A DNA stretch of 64,000 nucleotides. Source: an uncultured Eubacteriales bacterium (GTDB lineage: Bacteria > Bacillota > Clostridia > Oscillospirales > Acutalibacteraceae). Positions 32,636 to 41,671 of the stretch are shown here, one piece after another. The translations under genes and the position numbers were made by a program. Under the pieces are notes generated by a model. That model saw nothing but the letters and a program-made list of their open reading frames with translations. It had not been told where the DNA came from and searched no databases. The stretch is taken from assembly GCA_934541115.1 (NCBI GenBank), contig CAKTDF010000001.1, forward strand, positions 1 to 64,000, read 5' to 3'. Position 1 is the first letter of the stretch. Each line of letters starts with the position of its first letter.

Positions 32636-35053
32636 ATGGCAACAAAGGAATTTTATGAACTTAGAAAAAAGATAATAGAAAAAGATTTCAGCAGAATGAA
32701 CAACATGCAGAAACAGGCGATTTTCTGCACCGAGGGTCCTCTCCTCATTCTTGCCGGCGCAGGCAGCGGAAAAACGACGGTTATTGTCAACCGCATTGCC
32801 AACATAGTCAAGTACGGCAAGGCATGGGCGAGCGAACAGACCCAGTTTGAGCCGTCTGCGCGGGATATGGAATATATGCGCCGCTATCTTGACGGTGAAA
32901 AGGATCTGCTTTTTGACATAGAGGACCTGCTTGCGGTTGACAATGCAAGACCGTGGCAGATTCTTGCAATAACTTTTACCAATAAGGCCGCTAATGAGCT
33001 GAAAGAACGTCTTGAAAAGCTTCTCGGCTCCGATGCCAACGATATTTGGGCAAGTACGTTCCATGCCTGCTGTGCAAGAATCCTTCGGCGCGACGGCGGA
33101 GTCCTTGGCTTTACTTCAAGCTTTACCATTTATGACACGGACGATTCAAAGCGACTGATGAAAGAGATTCAGCGCCAGCTTGACATCAAGGACGCTATCC
33201 TTTCATATAAAACGATTCTTTCGGAAATCAGCAAGGCTAAAGACAGTCTTGTTTCTCCTCAGGAGTATATTAAACAGGCGGGCAAGGATGTTCGCTACCA
33301 AAAAATCGGCGCGGCATATAAGATGTATCAGGAGGAGCTGAAAAAAGCAGACGCAATGGATTTTGACGATATAATCGTCAACACTGTTAGACTCCTTGAA
33401 AATTACAGCGATGTTCGCGAGTATTATCAGCGCAAGTTCAAGTATATAATGGTTGACGAATATCAGGACACCAACCACGCTCAGTTCAGACTGACCGAGC
33501 TGCTTGCCGGCGGATACAGAAACATTTGCGTTGTCGGCGACGATGACCAAAGTATTTATCGTTTCAGAGGCGCAACGATTGAGAACATCATGAGCTTTGA
33601 ACAGCACTATGAGAATGCGAAGACCATTCGTCTTGAGCAGAACTACCGTTCAACGCAGACGATTCTTGACGTTGCAAACGAGGTCATTTCAAACAACAGC
33701 CAGCGCAAGGGCAAAAACCTTTGGACAGATAACCCGGCAGGCGATAAGGTTGTTGTTGAAACCGCATATGACGAACAGGACGAGACGCGGTTTATCACCG
33801 ATACGATTGAAGAAAATGTCAGCAGCAAAAAGTATACATTTTCAGATCACGCGGTGCTTTACAGAATGAACGCGCAGTCCAACTCCATTGAACGCGGAAT
33901 GGTCAGAGCCGGTATTCCGTACAGGATCATAGGCGGCTTCCGCTTTTATGAACGCGCGGAGATCAGAGACGCCATTGCATACCTCACCGTTGTCAACAAC
34001 CCTAATGACAACATCAGACTGCGCAGAATAATCAATGTGCCGAAACGCGGAATCGGCGAGACCACGATCAACCGCGCTTTTGAAATTGCAAGCGGTCTCG
34101 GAATCAGTCTTTTTGAAGTGATCTCGCACGCTGATGAATATGAGCAGCTCAGACGAAGCTCTAAAAAGCTGCTTGAATTTTCTGCGCTCATTAAAGAATT
34201 CAGCGAAAAGGCGGACGGAATGCACCTTGACGAGCTGTTCAAGGAAATTATTGAAAGAACGCAGTATCTTTCATTCATAAAGCTTGACCAGGAAAAAGGC
34301 GCAGAAAGGCTTGAAAATATTTCCGAGCTTATTACTAACCTTGTTACGTATGAGGTTGAGAACGAAGAACCGAGCCTTTCCGGATTCCTTGAAGAAGTTG
34401 CGCTCATGACGGACATTGATAATTATAACGCGCAGACCGACGCCGTTGTGATGATGACGCTCCACTCTGCAAAGGGACTTGAATTTCCCGTGGTTTTTAT
34501 ACCGGGAATGGAGGAGGGCATCTTCCCCGGCGCTCAGAGCATGTATTCCTCTTCTGAGGTTGAAGAGGAGCGCAGACTCGCATATGTCGGAATCACAAGG
34601 GCAAGAGAAAAGCTCTATCTTTCGCACGCGAACATGAGAATGCTGTTCGGCTCAACCTCACGCAATCTTCCGTCGCGGTTCCTTGCCGAAATACCCGAAA
34701 ATCTCACCGAGCAGGTTGGCAGGCAGGCGCCCTCACGCGAGGAGGTTTTCAAAGGCTTCGGCGGTTTTTCCGGTTCGGCGGCATATCGGTCGGATTATTC
34801 ATCATCTCAATCCGGCAGCTATTCCGGCAACGGTTTTCTTTCAAAAAACCGTCCTGCTGCACCGGCGAAGAAAAAGGCTGCCGTTCAGTCTGTTTCATAT
34901 TCTGTCGGCGATACGGTGCTCAGCAAGGTTTTCGGCTCGGGCGTTGTTCTTTCCGTCAAAAAGATGGGAAACGATAGCATGCTTGAAATCGCTTTTGAAA
35001 AAGCGGGAACCAAAAAGCTTATGGCGAACTATGCAAAGCTTGAAAAAAAGTGA
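32636..35053 (+). CDS. pcrA: ATP-dependent DNA helicase PcrA/UvrD
   Basis: An 805-aa superfamily 1A 3'-5' helicase for nucleotide excision repair and removal of RecA or stalled complexes. Motif Q is MNNMQKQAIF, Walker A AGAGSGKTT, motif Ib TFHACCARIL, motif II VDEYQDTN, motif III VVGDDDQSIYRFRGA, motif IV QNYRST, motif V TLHSAKGLEFPVVFI and motif VI YVGITRAREKLYL. The Ser/Gly-rich linker and final SYSVGDTVLSKVFGSGVVLS form the C-terminal Tudor-like domain that contacts RNA polymerase in relatives. It carries an insertion of about 45 residues after the Walker A region (FEPSARDMEYMRRYLDGEKD). Starts after GGGAG. Confidence 0.95.
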   Translation: MATKEFYELRKKIIEKDFSRMNNMQKQAIFCTEGPLLILAGAGSGKTTVIVNRIANIVKYGKAWASEQTQFEPSARDMEYMRRYLDGEKDLLFDIEDLLAVDNARPWQILAITFTNKAANELKERLEKLLGSDANDIWASTFHACCARILRRDGGVLGFTSSFTIYDTDDSKRLMKEIQRQLDIKDAILSYKTILSEISKAKDSLVSPQEYIKQAGKDVRYQKIGAAYKMYQEELKKADAMDFDDIIVNTVRLLENYSDVREYYQRKFKYIMVDEYQDTNHAQFRLTELLAGGYRNICVVGDDDQSIYRFRGATIENIMSFEQHYENAKTIRLEQNYRSTQTILDVANEVISNNSQRKGKNLWTDNPAGDKVVVETAYDEQDETRFITDTIEENVSSKKYTFSDHAVLYRMNAQSNSIERGMVRAGIPYRIIGGFRFYERAEIRDAIAYLTVVNNPNDNIRLRRIINVPKRGIGETTINRAFEIASGLGISLFEVISHADEYEQLRRSSKKLLEFSALIKEFSEKADGMHLDELFKEIIERTQYLSFIKLDQEKGAERLENISELITNLVTYEVENEEPSLSGFLEEVALMTDIDNYNAQTDAVVMMTLHSAKGLEFPVVFIPGMEEGIFPGAQSMYSSSEVEEERRLAYVGITRAREKLYLSHANMRMLFGSTSRNLPSRFLAEIPENLTEQVGRQAPSREEVFKGFGGFSGSAAYRSDYSSSQSGSYSGNGFLSKNRPAAPAKKKAAVQSVSYSVGDTVLSKVFGSGVVLSVKKMGNDSMLEIAFEKAGTKKLMANYAKLEKK

Positions 35054-35108
35054 GAGCCGCGAGTGCTCTTTCACATATAGAATCAGAGTAAAGAAAGGAA
35101 AAAATGCT

Positions 35109-36716
35109 ATGAAAACATCAAGAAAAGTTCTTTCGTTTTTATTGTGCGTTCTGATGCTGTTGCCGGTTGCGGCAGTCGCTGAGGCGGCGGGCGGCGTAAC
35201 GCCCGTTGTTGTTGTCAGCGGTTTCGGTTCGTATCCGCTCTACAGCACGGAAAGCGGCGAGGAAACGCAGGTGTTCCCTCCGCAGACGAAGGACATTATG
35301 AGCGTGGTCGGAGACTCGGTTTTGCCGTTTGCAGGCTCTGCCGTTTCCGGCGACTGGAATCTTTTTGCCGACAAGTGCTTCGGAAAGATCTATTCAAAGC
35401 TTTTTGAAATTATCTCCTGCGATGAAACGGGAGAAAGCCGCCACAGCGTGAGCGCGGTCTCTTTTCCTCTCTCCGTGAACAATTATCCGGAGATTCTTGA
35501 GCATAAGAACGAAGAGGACGAGCAGGGTGTAACAAAGGCGATTGCCTCCGCAGTGGGTGCGGAAAACGTCTATTACTTCAACTATGACTGGCGGCTTGAT
35601 CCGCTCAAGACCGCAGACGATCTGAATGCCTATATTGAAAACGTGAAAAGCGAAAAGACCGCGGAAAAGGTTATCCTTGTTCCGTGCAGTATGGGCGGTG
35701 TTATTACAAATTCATATCTTTACAAATACGGTTCGCAGAGCGTTGAAAAAATCGTTTACTGTCTCGTTGCTTCAAAGGGAATTGACCTTGTTGGCGAGCT
35801 GTTTTCAAAGAATGTTGAAATTGACACGGACATGCTCCTTGAACGCCTTTTCAGCTTTGAAAGGGGAGACATTTTCACCCAGACTCTCATTTCCGCTTTA
35901 CAGACCGGCGTTGAAATGACTCCGGCGCTCTCAAAGGCGGTTGACTCCTTTGTCAAAAAGTTCATATCAGGCTCAAACGACAGAGCCTATAACGAAATAC
36001 TTTTGGTTTCGTTTGCTTCAATGCCGGGCATGTGGTCATTCTGCCCGGACAGCTACTATGAAAACGCGAAAAACACCATGTTCCCCGACGGTGGAAACAG
36101 CGAGTTCATTAAAAGGCTTGACGAATATCACTACAATGTTCAGAACAAAGCCGAAGAGCTTATAAAGAATGCGCAGGCGAACGGCTGCGAGGCTTACATC
36201 ACCGCGTCATACGGCTATGTCGGTTTTCCGGCTGCAAAAAGCGCATGGGAACAGAGCGACTGCCTTGTTGAAACAAAGAACGAATCCTTTGGAGCCACAT
36301 GCGCGCCTTATGGTGAGACACTCGGAGAAAACTATGCCGCCAAGGGAACCGTTTGCTCAGATGAGAGCCACAATCATCTTTCGCGCGACGGAATAATCGA
36401 CGCGTCAACCTGCCTTTTGCCGGAAAAAACGTGGTTCATCAAATATATGAAGCATGTAGGCTTTAAAAACGGCAGCGAGGCTTCCGAGCTTCTTATTTGG
36501 CTCGTGACAAGCGAGGAAGAGCTGACGATTTACAGCAATGAAAAGTATCCTCAGTTCACCGAATTCAACAATACCACGGAAAAGCTTTCTTCGCTCACCG
36601 GCGGAGAAATTGAACACAGCATTCTTGACGGACATTCAAGTTTGCGCTCAAGAATTGCAGAGTTTTTCAGAAATCTGCTTTCACTCATATCAAAGCTTTT
36701 TTCAAAAATCAAGTAA
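35109..36716 (+). CDS. Secreted LCAT-like alpha/beta hydrolase, copy 1
   Basis: A 535-aa exported hydrolase of the lecithin:cholesterol acyltransferase-like group. The signal peptide is about 1-24, ending AVAEA. VVVSGFGSYPL gives the oxyanion region and NYDWRLDP the family's YDWR motif. The nucleophile elbow reads VPCSMGGV, with Pro where Gly is usual. SRDGIIDASTCLLPE holds the likely Asp, and a His follows in YMKHV. The last 25 residues (RSRIAEFFRNLLSLISKLF) form a hydrophobic-basic amphipathic tail. The start at 35109 is chosen over a longer ORF overlapping pcrA, because of AAAGGAAAAA and the signal peptide. Twelve bases separate it from its paralogue. Substrate unknown, probably lipid or ester. 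Confidence 0.78.
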   Translation: MKTSRKVLSFLLCVLMLLPVAAVAEAAGGVTPVVVVSGFGSYPLYSTESGEETQVFPPQTKDIMSVVGDSVLPFAGSAVSGDWNLFADKCFGKIYSKLFEIISCDETGESRHSVSAVSFPLSVNNYPEILEHKNEEDEQGVTKAIASAVGAENVYYFNYDWRLDPLKTADDLNAYIENVKSEKTAEKVILVPCSMGGVITNSYLYKYGSQSVEKIVYCLVASKGIDLVGELFSKNVEIDTDMLLERLFSFERGDIFTQTLISALQTGVEMTPALSKAVDSFVKKFISGSNDRAYNEILLVSFASMPGMWSFCPDSYYENAKNTMFPDGGNSEFIKRLDEYHYNVQNKAEELIKNAQANGCEAYITASYGYVGFPAAKSAWEQSDCLVETKNESFGATCAPYGETLGENYAAKGTVCSDESHNHLSRDGIIDASTCLLPEKTWFIKYMKHVGFKNGSEASELLIWLVTSEEELTIYSNEKYPQFTEFNNTTEKLSSLTGGEIEHSILDGHSSLRSRIAEFFRNLLSLISKLFSKIK

Positions 36717-36728
36717 GGGGAGAGAAAA

Positions 36729-38342
36729 ATGAAAAAAATAATTTCGCTTTTGCTCGTTTTTGTTCTTGCGTTTTCCTGCTCGGCGATCGCTTTTGCCGCA
36801 GAGGAGCCGACGCCGGTTATAGTTGTCAGCGGAATGGGAACCGCACCGCTCGTTGACGCAGACAGCGGAGAAAATGCTTTTCCTCCGTCAAACGAGGTTA
36901 TAATCAAAAACATTCTCAAAGCAGCTCCGTCGCTTGCTGCGGCTGCTCTGCTCAATGACTGGACGATTTTCGGTCAATACGGCGCAAAGCCGGTTCATGA
37001 CCTTTTTGAAAAGCTGAAATGCGATGAAAACGGCGATTCCGTTTATAACATTGTTCCGACTTCATATGCCGGAAGTGCAGACAACTATGAAGATTTCAAA
37101 ACCGATGAAACGACCGTCACAAGCGAAAGAGGCGTTGTCAGAGCCGTTGCGGAAAAAATCGGTTGGGACAGAACATATTTCTTCTATTATGATTTCAGAA
37201 GGAGTGCCCTTGACATAGCAGACGACCTCAAAGCAACAATTGACGAGGTTCTTGCGTCAACCGGCAGCAAAAAGGTTTCTCTCATAGCAATGAGCTTCGG
37301 CGGAACCATAACCTCCGCCTTCCTCTATAAGTACGGCTCGGATACGCTTAAAAACATTGTTTATGCGTCAACCGCAGTGGGTGGAACAGACATAGTCGGA
37401 AAGCTTTTCTCCGGCAATATTGAAATGGAAATTGACGGCATTGTGGATTATCTTGAAGAATATCTCATAAAAAGCGGCGCCGCATATGAGCTGCTGGGCT
37501 TTGGCTCGGACGCGCTCACAAAATACGGCGCAGGCGCAAAGACTGCCATTAACTCATATCTCAAGGCTATGGTTGAAGCTCTCAGAGAGCCGGTTTATGC
37601 CGAGGTGTTCGTTGATACTTTTGTTCGTTTCCCAGGCGTTTGGGGTCTTATTAATGCGGATTACTATGACGCTGCCAAAGAGCAGATGACTGCCTATGCA
37701 GAACTCAGCGACAGCTTTATTGCAAAAATAGACGAGTATGCCTATAACGTTGAAATGAAGCTTGACGAGCTCATTGACGAGGCAGAGTCAAACGGCGTCA
37801 ACGTATACATGATCGGTGCATACGGTTATGCGGGCATACCGCTCACCGGCGGCGTGCGCAATCATACCGATAATCTCATTGATACATACCTCATGACCGG
37901 TTATGCTACCGTTGCTGATTACGGAACGACTCTTTGCGCAGATTCCTATTCGCGCGAAAAGGTCTGCACTGACGAGAGCCACAAGCATATATCGACCGAT
38001 GATGTGATTGACGCGTCAACCTGTCTGCTCCCGGAGAGAACATGGTTCATCAAGAACATGAGCCACGTTGAATACGGCAGACTCCAGGACAGCGGAAAGC
38101 TGCTCGTTTGGGTCGCAACAAGCGAAGAGGGCGTTGACGTACACACCGATTCACGCTATCCGCAGTTTGTGTCTCTCAACAGAAACAGCGGAAAATGCAC
38201 CTCGCTCACCGAGGGTGTGACGGTTCCGGAAAGCGGCGAAGAAAAGCAGAACGTAAGCTTTGCAGAGAAGCTCGATGAACTCTTTGCTCTCATTATCGCT
38301 TTCTTCAGATCGGTTTTCTTTAAGGTAATTCCGCACAATTGA
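36729..38342 (+). CDS. Secreted LCAT-like alpha/beta hydrolase, copy 2
   Basis: A 537-aa paralogue of the gene just upstream. A signal peptide spans about 1-22, and VVSGMGTAPL matches the first motif of copy 1. YYDFRRSALDIADDL replaces YDWRLDP. The elbow is IAMSFGGT, with Ala in the first Gly position. Both copies share GAYGYAG/ASYGYVG, C.DESH.H.S, DASTCLLPE(K/R)TWFIK and a final MSHVEY/MKHVGF His. The tail SFAEKLDELFALIIAFFRSV resembles the end of copy 1. AGGGGAGAG precedes the ATG. Tandem duplication is plain, but divergence suggests different substrates. Confidence 0.78.
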   Translation: MKKIISLLLVFVLAFSCSAIAFAAEEPTPVIVVSGMGTAPLVDADSGENAFPPSNEVIIKNILKAAPSLAAAALLNDWTIFGQYGAKPVHDLFEKLKCDENGDSVYNIVPTSYAGSADNYEDFKTDETTVTSERGVVRAVAEKIGWDRTYFFYYDFRRSALDIADDLKATIDEVLASTGSKKVSLIAMSFGGTITSAFLYKYGSDTLKNIVYASTAVGGTDIVGKLFSGNIEMEIDGIVDYLEEYLIKSGAAYELLGFGSDALTKYGAGAKTAINSYLKAMVEALREPVYAEVFVDTFVRFPGVWGLINADYYDAAKEQMTAYAELSDSFIAKIDEYAYNVEMKLDELIDEAESNGVNVYMIGAYGYAGIPLTGGVRNHTDNLIDTYLMTGYATVADYGTTLCADSYSREKVCTDESHKHISTDDVIDASTCLLPERTWFIKNMSHVEYGRLQDSGKLLVWVATSEEGVDVHTDSRYPQFVSLNRNSGKCTSLTEGVTVPESGEEKQNVSFAEKLDELFALIIAFFRSVFFKVIPHN

Positions 38343-38589
38343 CGCTTAGCAAAATATTTGAAAAAATACTTTACACCAAGGCTCATATTTAGTAAAATGA
38401 ACGTATAGGTATTTTTTGTATACCGATCGGCTGCATTCATAGGCGCGGTTATCACGCCGATTGAATTATATGTCTCTCAAGGTTTATGTGAAATAAGCTC
38501 TGAGCAGGACAATTGCCGTCACGCCTTGTTTGGCTACAGCAAGGATAAATGTGATTATGATTTTTTGTAGCCGGAAAGGCTATGGTAAC

Positions 38590-39294
38590 ATGCAGAGTGT
38601 ATATAAAAGAATCCTGCTGAAGCTCAGCGGCGAGGTTCTCGCCGGTCGGGACGGAAAGGGTATTGATTTTGACACCGTTGAGAAGATTTGTATGGCTGTT
38701 AAAAGCTGTGCAGACCTCGGGGTGGAAATCGGTCTTGTTGTCGGCGGCGGCAATTTCTGGCGCGGCAGGAGCAGCGGAAAAATGGACCGTACCCGTGCCG
38801 ACCATATGGGAATGCTCGCCACGGCGATGAACTCCCTTGCTCTTGCGGATACTCTTGAACAGCTCGGCGTTCCCGTCAGGGTTCAGACTGCAATAGCAAT
38901 GCAGCAGGTTGCAGAACCGTATATCAGAAACAAGGCGGTTCGCCACCTTGAAAAGGGCAGAGTTGTCATTTTCGGCTGCGGAACGGGCAACCCGTTCTTC
39001 TCAACCGATACCGCAGCGGCGCTCAGGGCAGCTGAAATCAATGCAGAGATCATCTTCAAGGCTACAAATGTTGACGGCGTTTATGACAAAGACCCGAACA
39101 AGTTTGACGACGCAGTGAAGTATGACTCACTCAGCCACACGGAGATTCTTGAAAAGGGACTTGCCGTTATGGACAGCACAGCTGCATCGCTTTGCAGAGA
39201 CAACGGAATTTCGATTCTTGTTTTCAACCTCAACGACCCGGAGAACATCGTCCGTGCCGTAAAGGGAGAAAAAATCGGAACGGTTGTCAGTTAA
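38590..39294 (+). CDS. pyrH: UMP kinase
   Basis: A 234-aa hexameric kinase making UDP from UMP, the first step toward UTP and CTP; bacterial enzymes are regulated by UTP and [16 protein letters not shown] is the start of the amino-acid-kinase fold, [11 protein letters not shown] the phosphate-binding loop, [17 protein letters not shown] and [13 protein letters not shown] the catalytic and nucleotide motifs. ATG 38590 fits the family length and follows GGAAAGG. The usual upstream partners rpsB and tsf are absent, while frr follows after one small gene. Confidence 0.95.
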   Translation: MQSVYKRILLKLSGEVLAGRDGKGIDFDTVEKICMAVKSCADLGVEIGLVVGGGNFWRGRSSGKMDRTRADHMGMLATAMNSLALADTLEQLGVPVRVQTAIAMQQVAEPYIRNKAVRHLEKGRVVIFGCGTGNPFFSTDTAAALRAAEINAEIIFKATNVDGVYDKDPNKFDDAVKYDSLSHTEILEKGLAVMDSTAASLCRDNGISILVFNLNDPENIVRAVKGEKIGTVVS

Positions 39295-39318
39295 ACAGAT
39301 TTACAGGAGAAAAACAAC

Positions 39319-39609
39319 ATGGGATATTTTTTGATGCTCGTTGTTGACGCGGTTGTTCTTGTCACAGGCTTTATGTGCCTTCGTAATCCTGAAAAAATTT
39401 GCAAGGGCGACTCATGGAAAACGGCAGACGGCGAATTTGAACCGTCCGAGCCGTATATAAAGTCAACCAAACAAAGAGGGGTCATTCTCGTTGCGGCGGG
39501 CTTTGTTCTGCTTGCTTTCATTGCCGTGATGGTTTATCTCGGCATAAAGGAAGGTCATAGCTTTACGGCTTCTGAGTTCTTTGAATGGTTCATAAGCAGA
39601 AGAACGTAA
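39319..39609 (+). CDS. Small two-helix membrane protein (DUF6199-like)
   Basis: A 96-aa protein with a membrane helix at each side of a polar loop: about 4-20 (LMLVVDAVVLVTGFMCL) and about 52-75 (GVILVAAGFVLLAFIAVMVY). The loop has RNPEKICKGDSWKTADGEFE and PSEPYIKSTKQRG. This recalls DUF6199-type membrane proteins, where a P..W....DG.EPS...R pattern links two helices; that assignment is from memory and tentative. It lies between pyrH and frr (24 and 73 bases). AGGAG upstream. Function unknown. Confidence 0.6.
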   Translation: MGYFLMLVVDAVVLVTGFMCLRNPEKICKGDSWKTADGEFEPSEPYIKSTKQRGVILVAAGFVLLAFIAVMVYLGIKEGHSFTASEFFEWFISRRT

Positions 39610-39682
39610 TGTATTGTTCCCGGTGAATTTATTCAGTAAATTCTTATCAAAATAATTTCAACATATCAAAGGAGATGTCACT

Positions 39683-40237
39683 ATGAAAGAAGTATTTGAA
39701 AAAGCCAAAACAAAGATGGGTAAAACCGTGAACGCTCTCAAGAGCGAATACGCCGGAATCCGTGCCGGCAGAGCCAATCCGCAGATCCTTGACAGAATTT
39801 CCGTTGATTACTACGGAACGCCGACTCCGGTAGGTCAGCTTGCTTCAATTTCTGTTGCCGAGGCAAGAGTCCTTGTCATTCAGCCGTGGGATAAATCGGT
39901 TCTCAAAGGAATTGAAAAGGCAATTCTCGCCTCCGATATCGGAATCAATCCGCAGAATGACGGAACCGTTATCCGCCTCACTTTCCCGCCGCTCACAGAA
40001 GACAGAAGACGCGAGCTTGTTAAGGAGGTTCAGAAGATTGCTGAAAATTCAAAGGTTGCTGCGCGTTCCGTACGCCGTGACGCCATTGAAAAGCTCAAGG
40101 CAATGAAGAAAGAATCTTCCATCACAGAGGACGATCTCAAGGACGGAGAAAAGGAAGTTCAGAAAATTACAGACAACTGCATCAAGGAAATTGAAGAAGT
40201 TGCCTCTGCAAAAGAAAAGGAAATCATGGAAATCTGA
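39683..40237 (+). CDS. frr: Ribosome recycling factor
   Basis: A 184-aa tRNA-shaped protein that splits post-termination ribosomes together with EF-G. AGIRAGRANPQILDRISVDY, TPVGQLASISVAEARVLVIQ and PPLTEDRRRELVK are the family hallmarks; a three-helix bundle surrounds domain II. AAAGGAGATG precedes the start. In most Firmicutes it follows pyrH directly; here one small membrane gene intervenes. Confidence 0.97.
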   Translation: MKEVFEKAKTKMGKTVNALKSEYAGIRAGRANPQILDRISVDYYGTPTPVGQLASISVAEARVLVIQPWDKSVLKGIEKAILASDIGINPQNDGTVIRLTFPPLTEDRRRELVKEVQKIAENSKVAARSVRRDAIEKLKAMKKESSITEDDLKDGEKEVQKITDNCIKEIEEVASAKEKEIMEI

Positions 40238-40262
40238 TTGCAGCAGGGAACTGCCGCAATTG

Positions 40263-40350
40263 CGCAGTATCGGTGAAAATTTGCCTTAAAAAACCGCATT
40301 GAGTTCGACTCTCTTCAGCTTAAGCTGAGGAGAGCCGAACCCGATGCGCC
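40263..40350. repeat. Palindromic dispersed repeat, copy 1
   Basis: A 59-base segment (40263-40321) is repeated exactly at 40541-40599. Its second half is the left arm of a 54-base imperfect palindrome, 40295-40348 (CGCATTGAGTTCGACTCTC paired with GAGAGCCGAACCCGATGCG). Confidence 0.8.
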
Positions 40351-40420
40351 TGAAAAATTTGCTTTCCGGCACATTGCGACTCTTTTTGTCTCACAATAAG
40401 AAAGTATTGCCTTGCGGAGT
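40337..40420. repeat. Dispersed repeat, copy B
   Basis: Aligns to copy A at 20555-20640. Shared core GCACATTG..., CTCTTTTTGTCTC, AAAGTATTGCCTTGC. Joins the right arm of the palindrome. Confidence 0.65.
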
Positions 40421-40540
40421 AAGAACCACACTGCACCAAAAAAGCAAATCCATCATGTGTGAAACAGTTTTTTAAGAGCAAATTTTTGCCGAGACAAGGC
40501 AAAAAGGTGAGTAATGCTGACGCATTGCGAGGCTTTTTAA

Positions 40541-40633
40541 CGCAGTATCGGTGAAAATTTGCCTTAAAAAACCGCATTGAGTTCGACTCTCTTCAGCTTT
40601 TAATAGGCCGGAGGGAGTCTGACTCAGTGTGCC
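40541..40633. repeat. Palindromic dispersed repeat, copy 2
   Basis: The first 59 bases equal 40263-40321. What follows (GGAGGGAGTCTGACTCAGTG) is a decayed version of the right palindrome arm seen in copy 1. Confidence 0.75.
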
Positions 40634-40902
40634 CGAGAACAAAGCTTGACGGTATATTTTCCGTTAATATTTGTACTTTCGGTTAGTCATCGGTTACTAA
40701 ATATAAATTAGGAATAAGAAGCCGAGCAAATTACGGCGCATGCCTTGATTTAATCTGCTTCTGTAATGATAAACGAGAATTACTTGACTTGCGCCGGCAA
40801 GTATGCAAATTTTTTTTGCAGACTGAAGAAAAATCTACTGCGCAATTTGCACATATCAATTGTGCGGTATTGCATAGGTAATTTTAAAGGAGCCGTATAA
40901 TA
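40634..40902. other. Leader region before uppS
   Basis: No gene is seen. AT-rich DNA probably contains the promoter of the uppS-polC run, but I cannot pick one with confidence. AAAGGAG at 40887-40893 is the uppS ribosome binding site. Confidence 0.4.
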
Positions 40903-41625
40903 ATGGAAAAAGAACATATCGTTTTGCCGCAACATATTGCAATAATCATGGACGGCAACGGACGTTGGGCAAAAAAGAGAGGACTTGACCGCACCGAGGG
41001 ACACAAGGTGGGCGCTGAGGTGTTCAGAAAAATCTGCCAGTACGGTTCTGATATAGGCATAAAATATATGACGTTTTATGCTTTTTCAACGGAGAATTGG
41101 AAGCGTTCCGCTTTTGAGGTCGGAAAGATAATGGATCTTTTCCGCAAGTACCTTGAAGAAATGGAGGAACGCGAGGAAGAAAACGAGGAGGCGGGCTATA
41201 ACGTCCATTTTATCGGTTCAAGGGAGGGTATGCCCTCGGATATTGCAGAGCTCATGGACGTTGTTGAAACGCGCTCAAACGATAAGAACAAAATCCACAT
41301 AAACATCGCCGTCAATTACGGCGGCAGAGATGAAATTATCCACGCGGTAAGGCGCCTTGCCGAAAAAGTGAAGAACGGCGAGATGTCCGCGGAGGATATC
41401 AATGAAGAGACGTTATCAGAGAATCTTTACACCGCCGGTCAGCCCGATCCGGATTTGGTTATCCGCCCGAGCGGCGAGGAAAGACTTTCAAATTTTCTCA
41501 TCTGGCAGCTTGCCTATGCGGAGTTTTATTCAAGCGATGTTCTCTGGCCGGACTTTACGCCGGAGGACCTTGACAAAGCGATTGAAGAATATTCAAAACG
41601 TAACCGCAGATTCGGCGGAGTTTGA
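40903..41625 (+). CDS. uppS: Isoprenyl transferase (undecaprenyl diphosphate synthase)
   Basis: A 240-aa cis-prenyltransferase that builds the C55 lipid carrier for wall polymers from FPP and IPP. HIAIIMDGNGRWAKKRG holds the catalytic Asp and diphosphate loop. TFYAFSTENWKR and DLVIRPSGEERLSNFLIWQ are conserved; Pro replaces the common Thr in RTSGE. WPDFTPEDL closes the fold. First of the uppS-cdsA-dxr-rseP-ispG-polC run. Confidence 0.95.
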   Translation: MEKEHIVLPQHIAIIMDGNGRWAKKRGLDRTEGHKVGAEVFRKICQYGSDIGIKYMTFYAFSTENWKRSAFEVGKIMDLFRKYLEEMEEREEENEEAGYNVHFIGSREGMPSDIAELMDVVETRSNDKNKIHINIAVNYGGRDEIIHAVRRLAEKVKNGEMSAEDINEETLSENLYTAGQPDPDLVIRPSGEERLSNFLIWQLAYAEFYSSDVLWPDFTPEDLDKAIEEYSKRNRRFGGV

Positions 41626-41671
41626 TAAATGCGAAAGAAAGGACAGATTTTTTTCTGTTTTGGTATAGATT

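Noticed and set aside
40634..40902. Structured RNA (SRP or 6S type) before uppS
   Set aside because: Checked for the conserved SRP tetraloop domain and a long 6S-like hairpin; neither is present.
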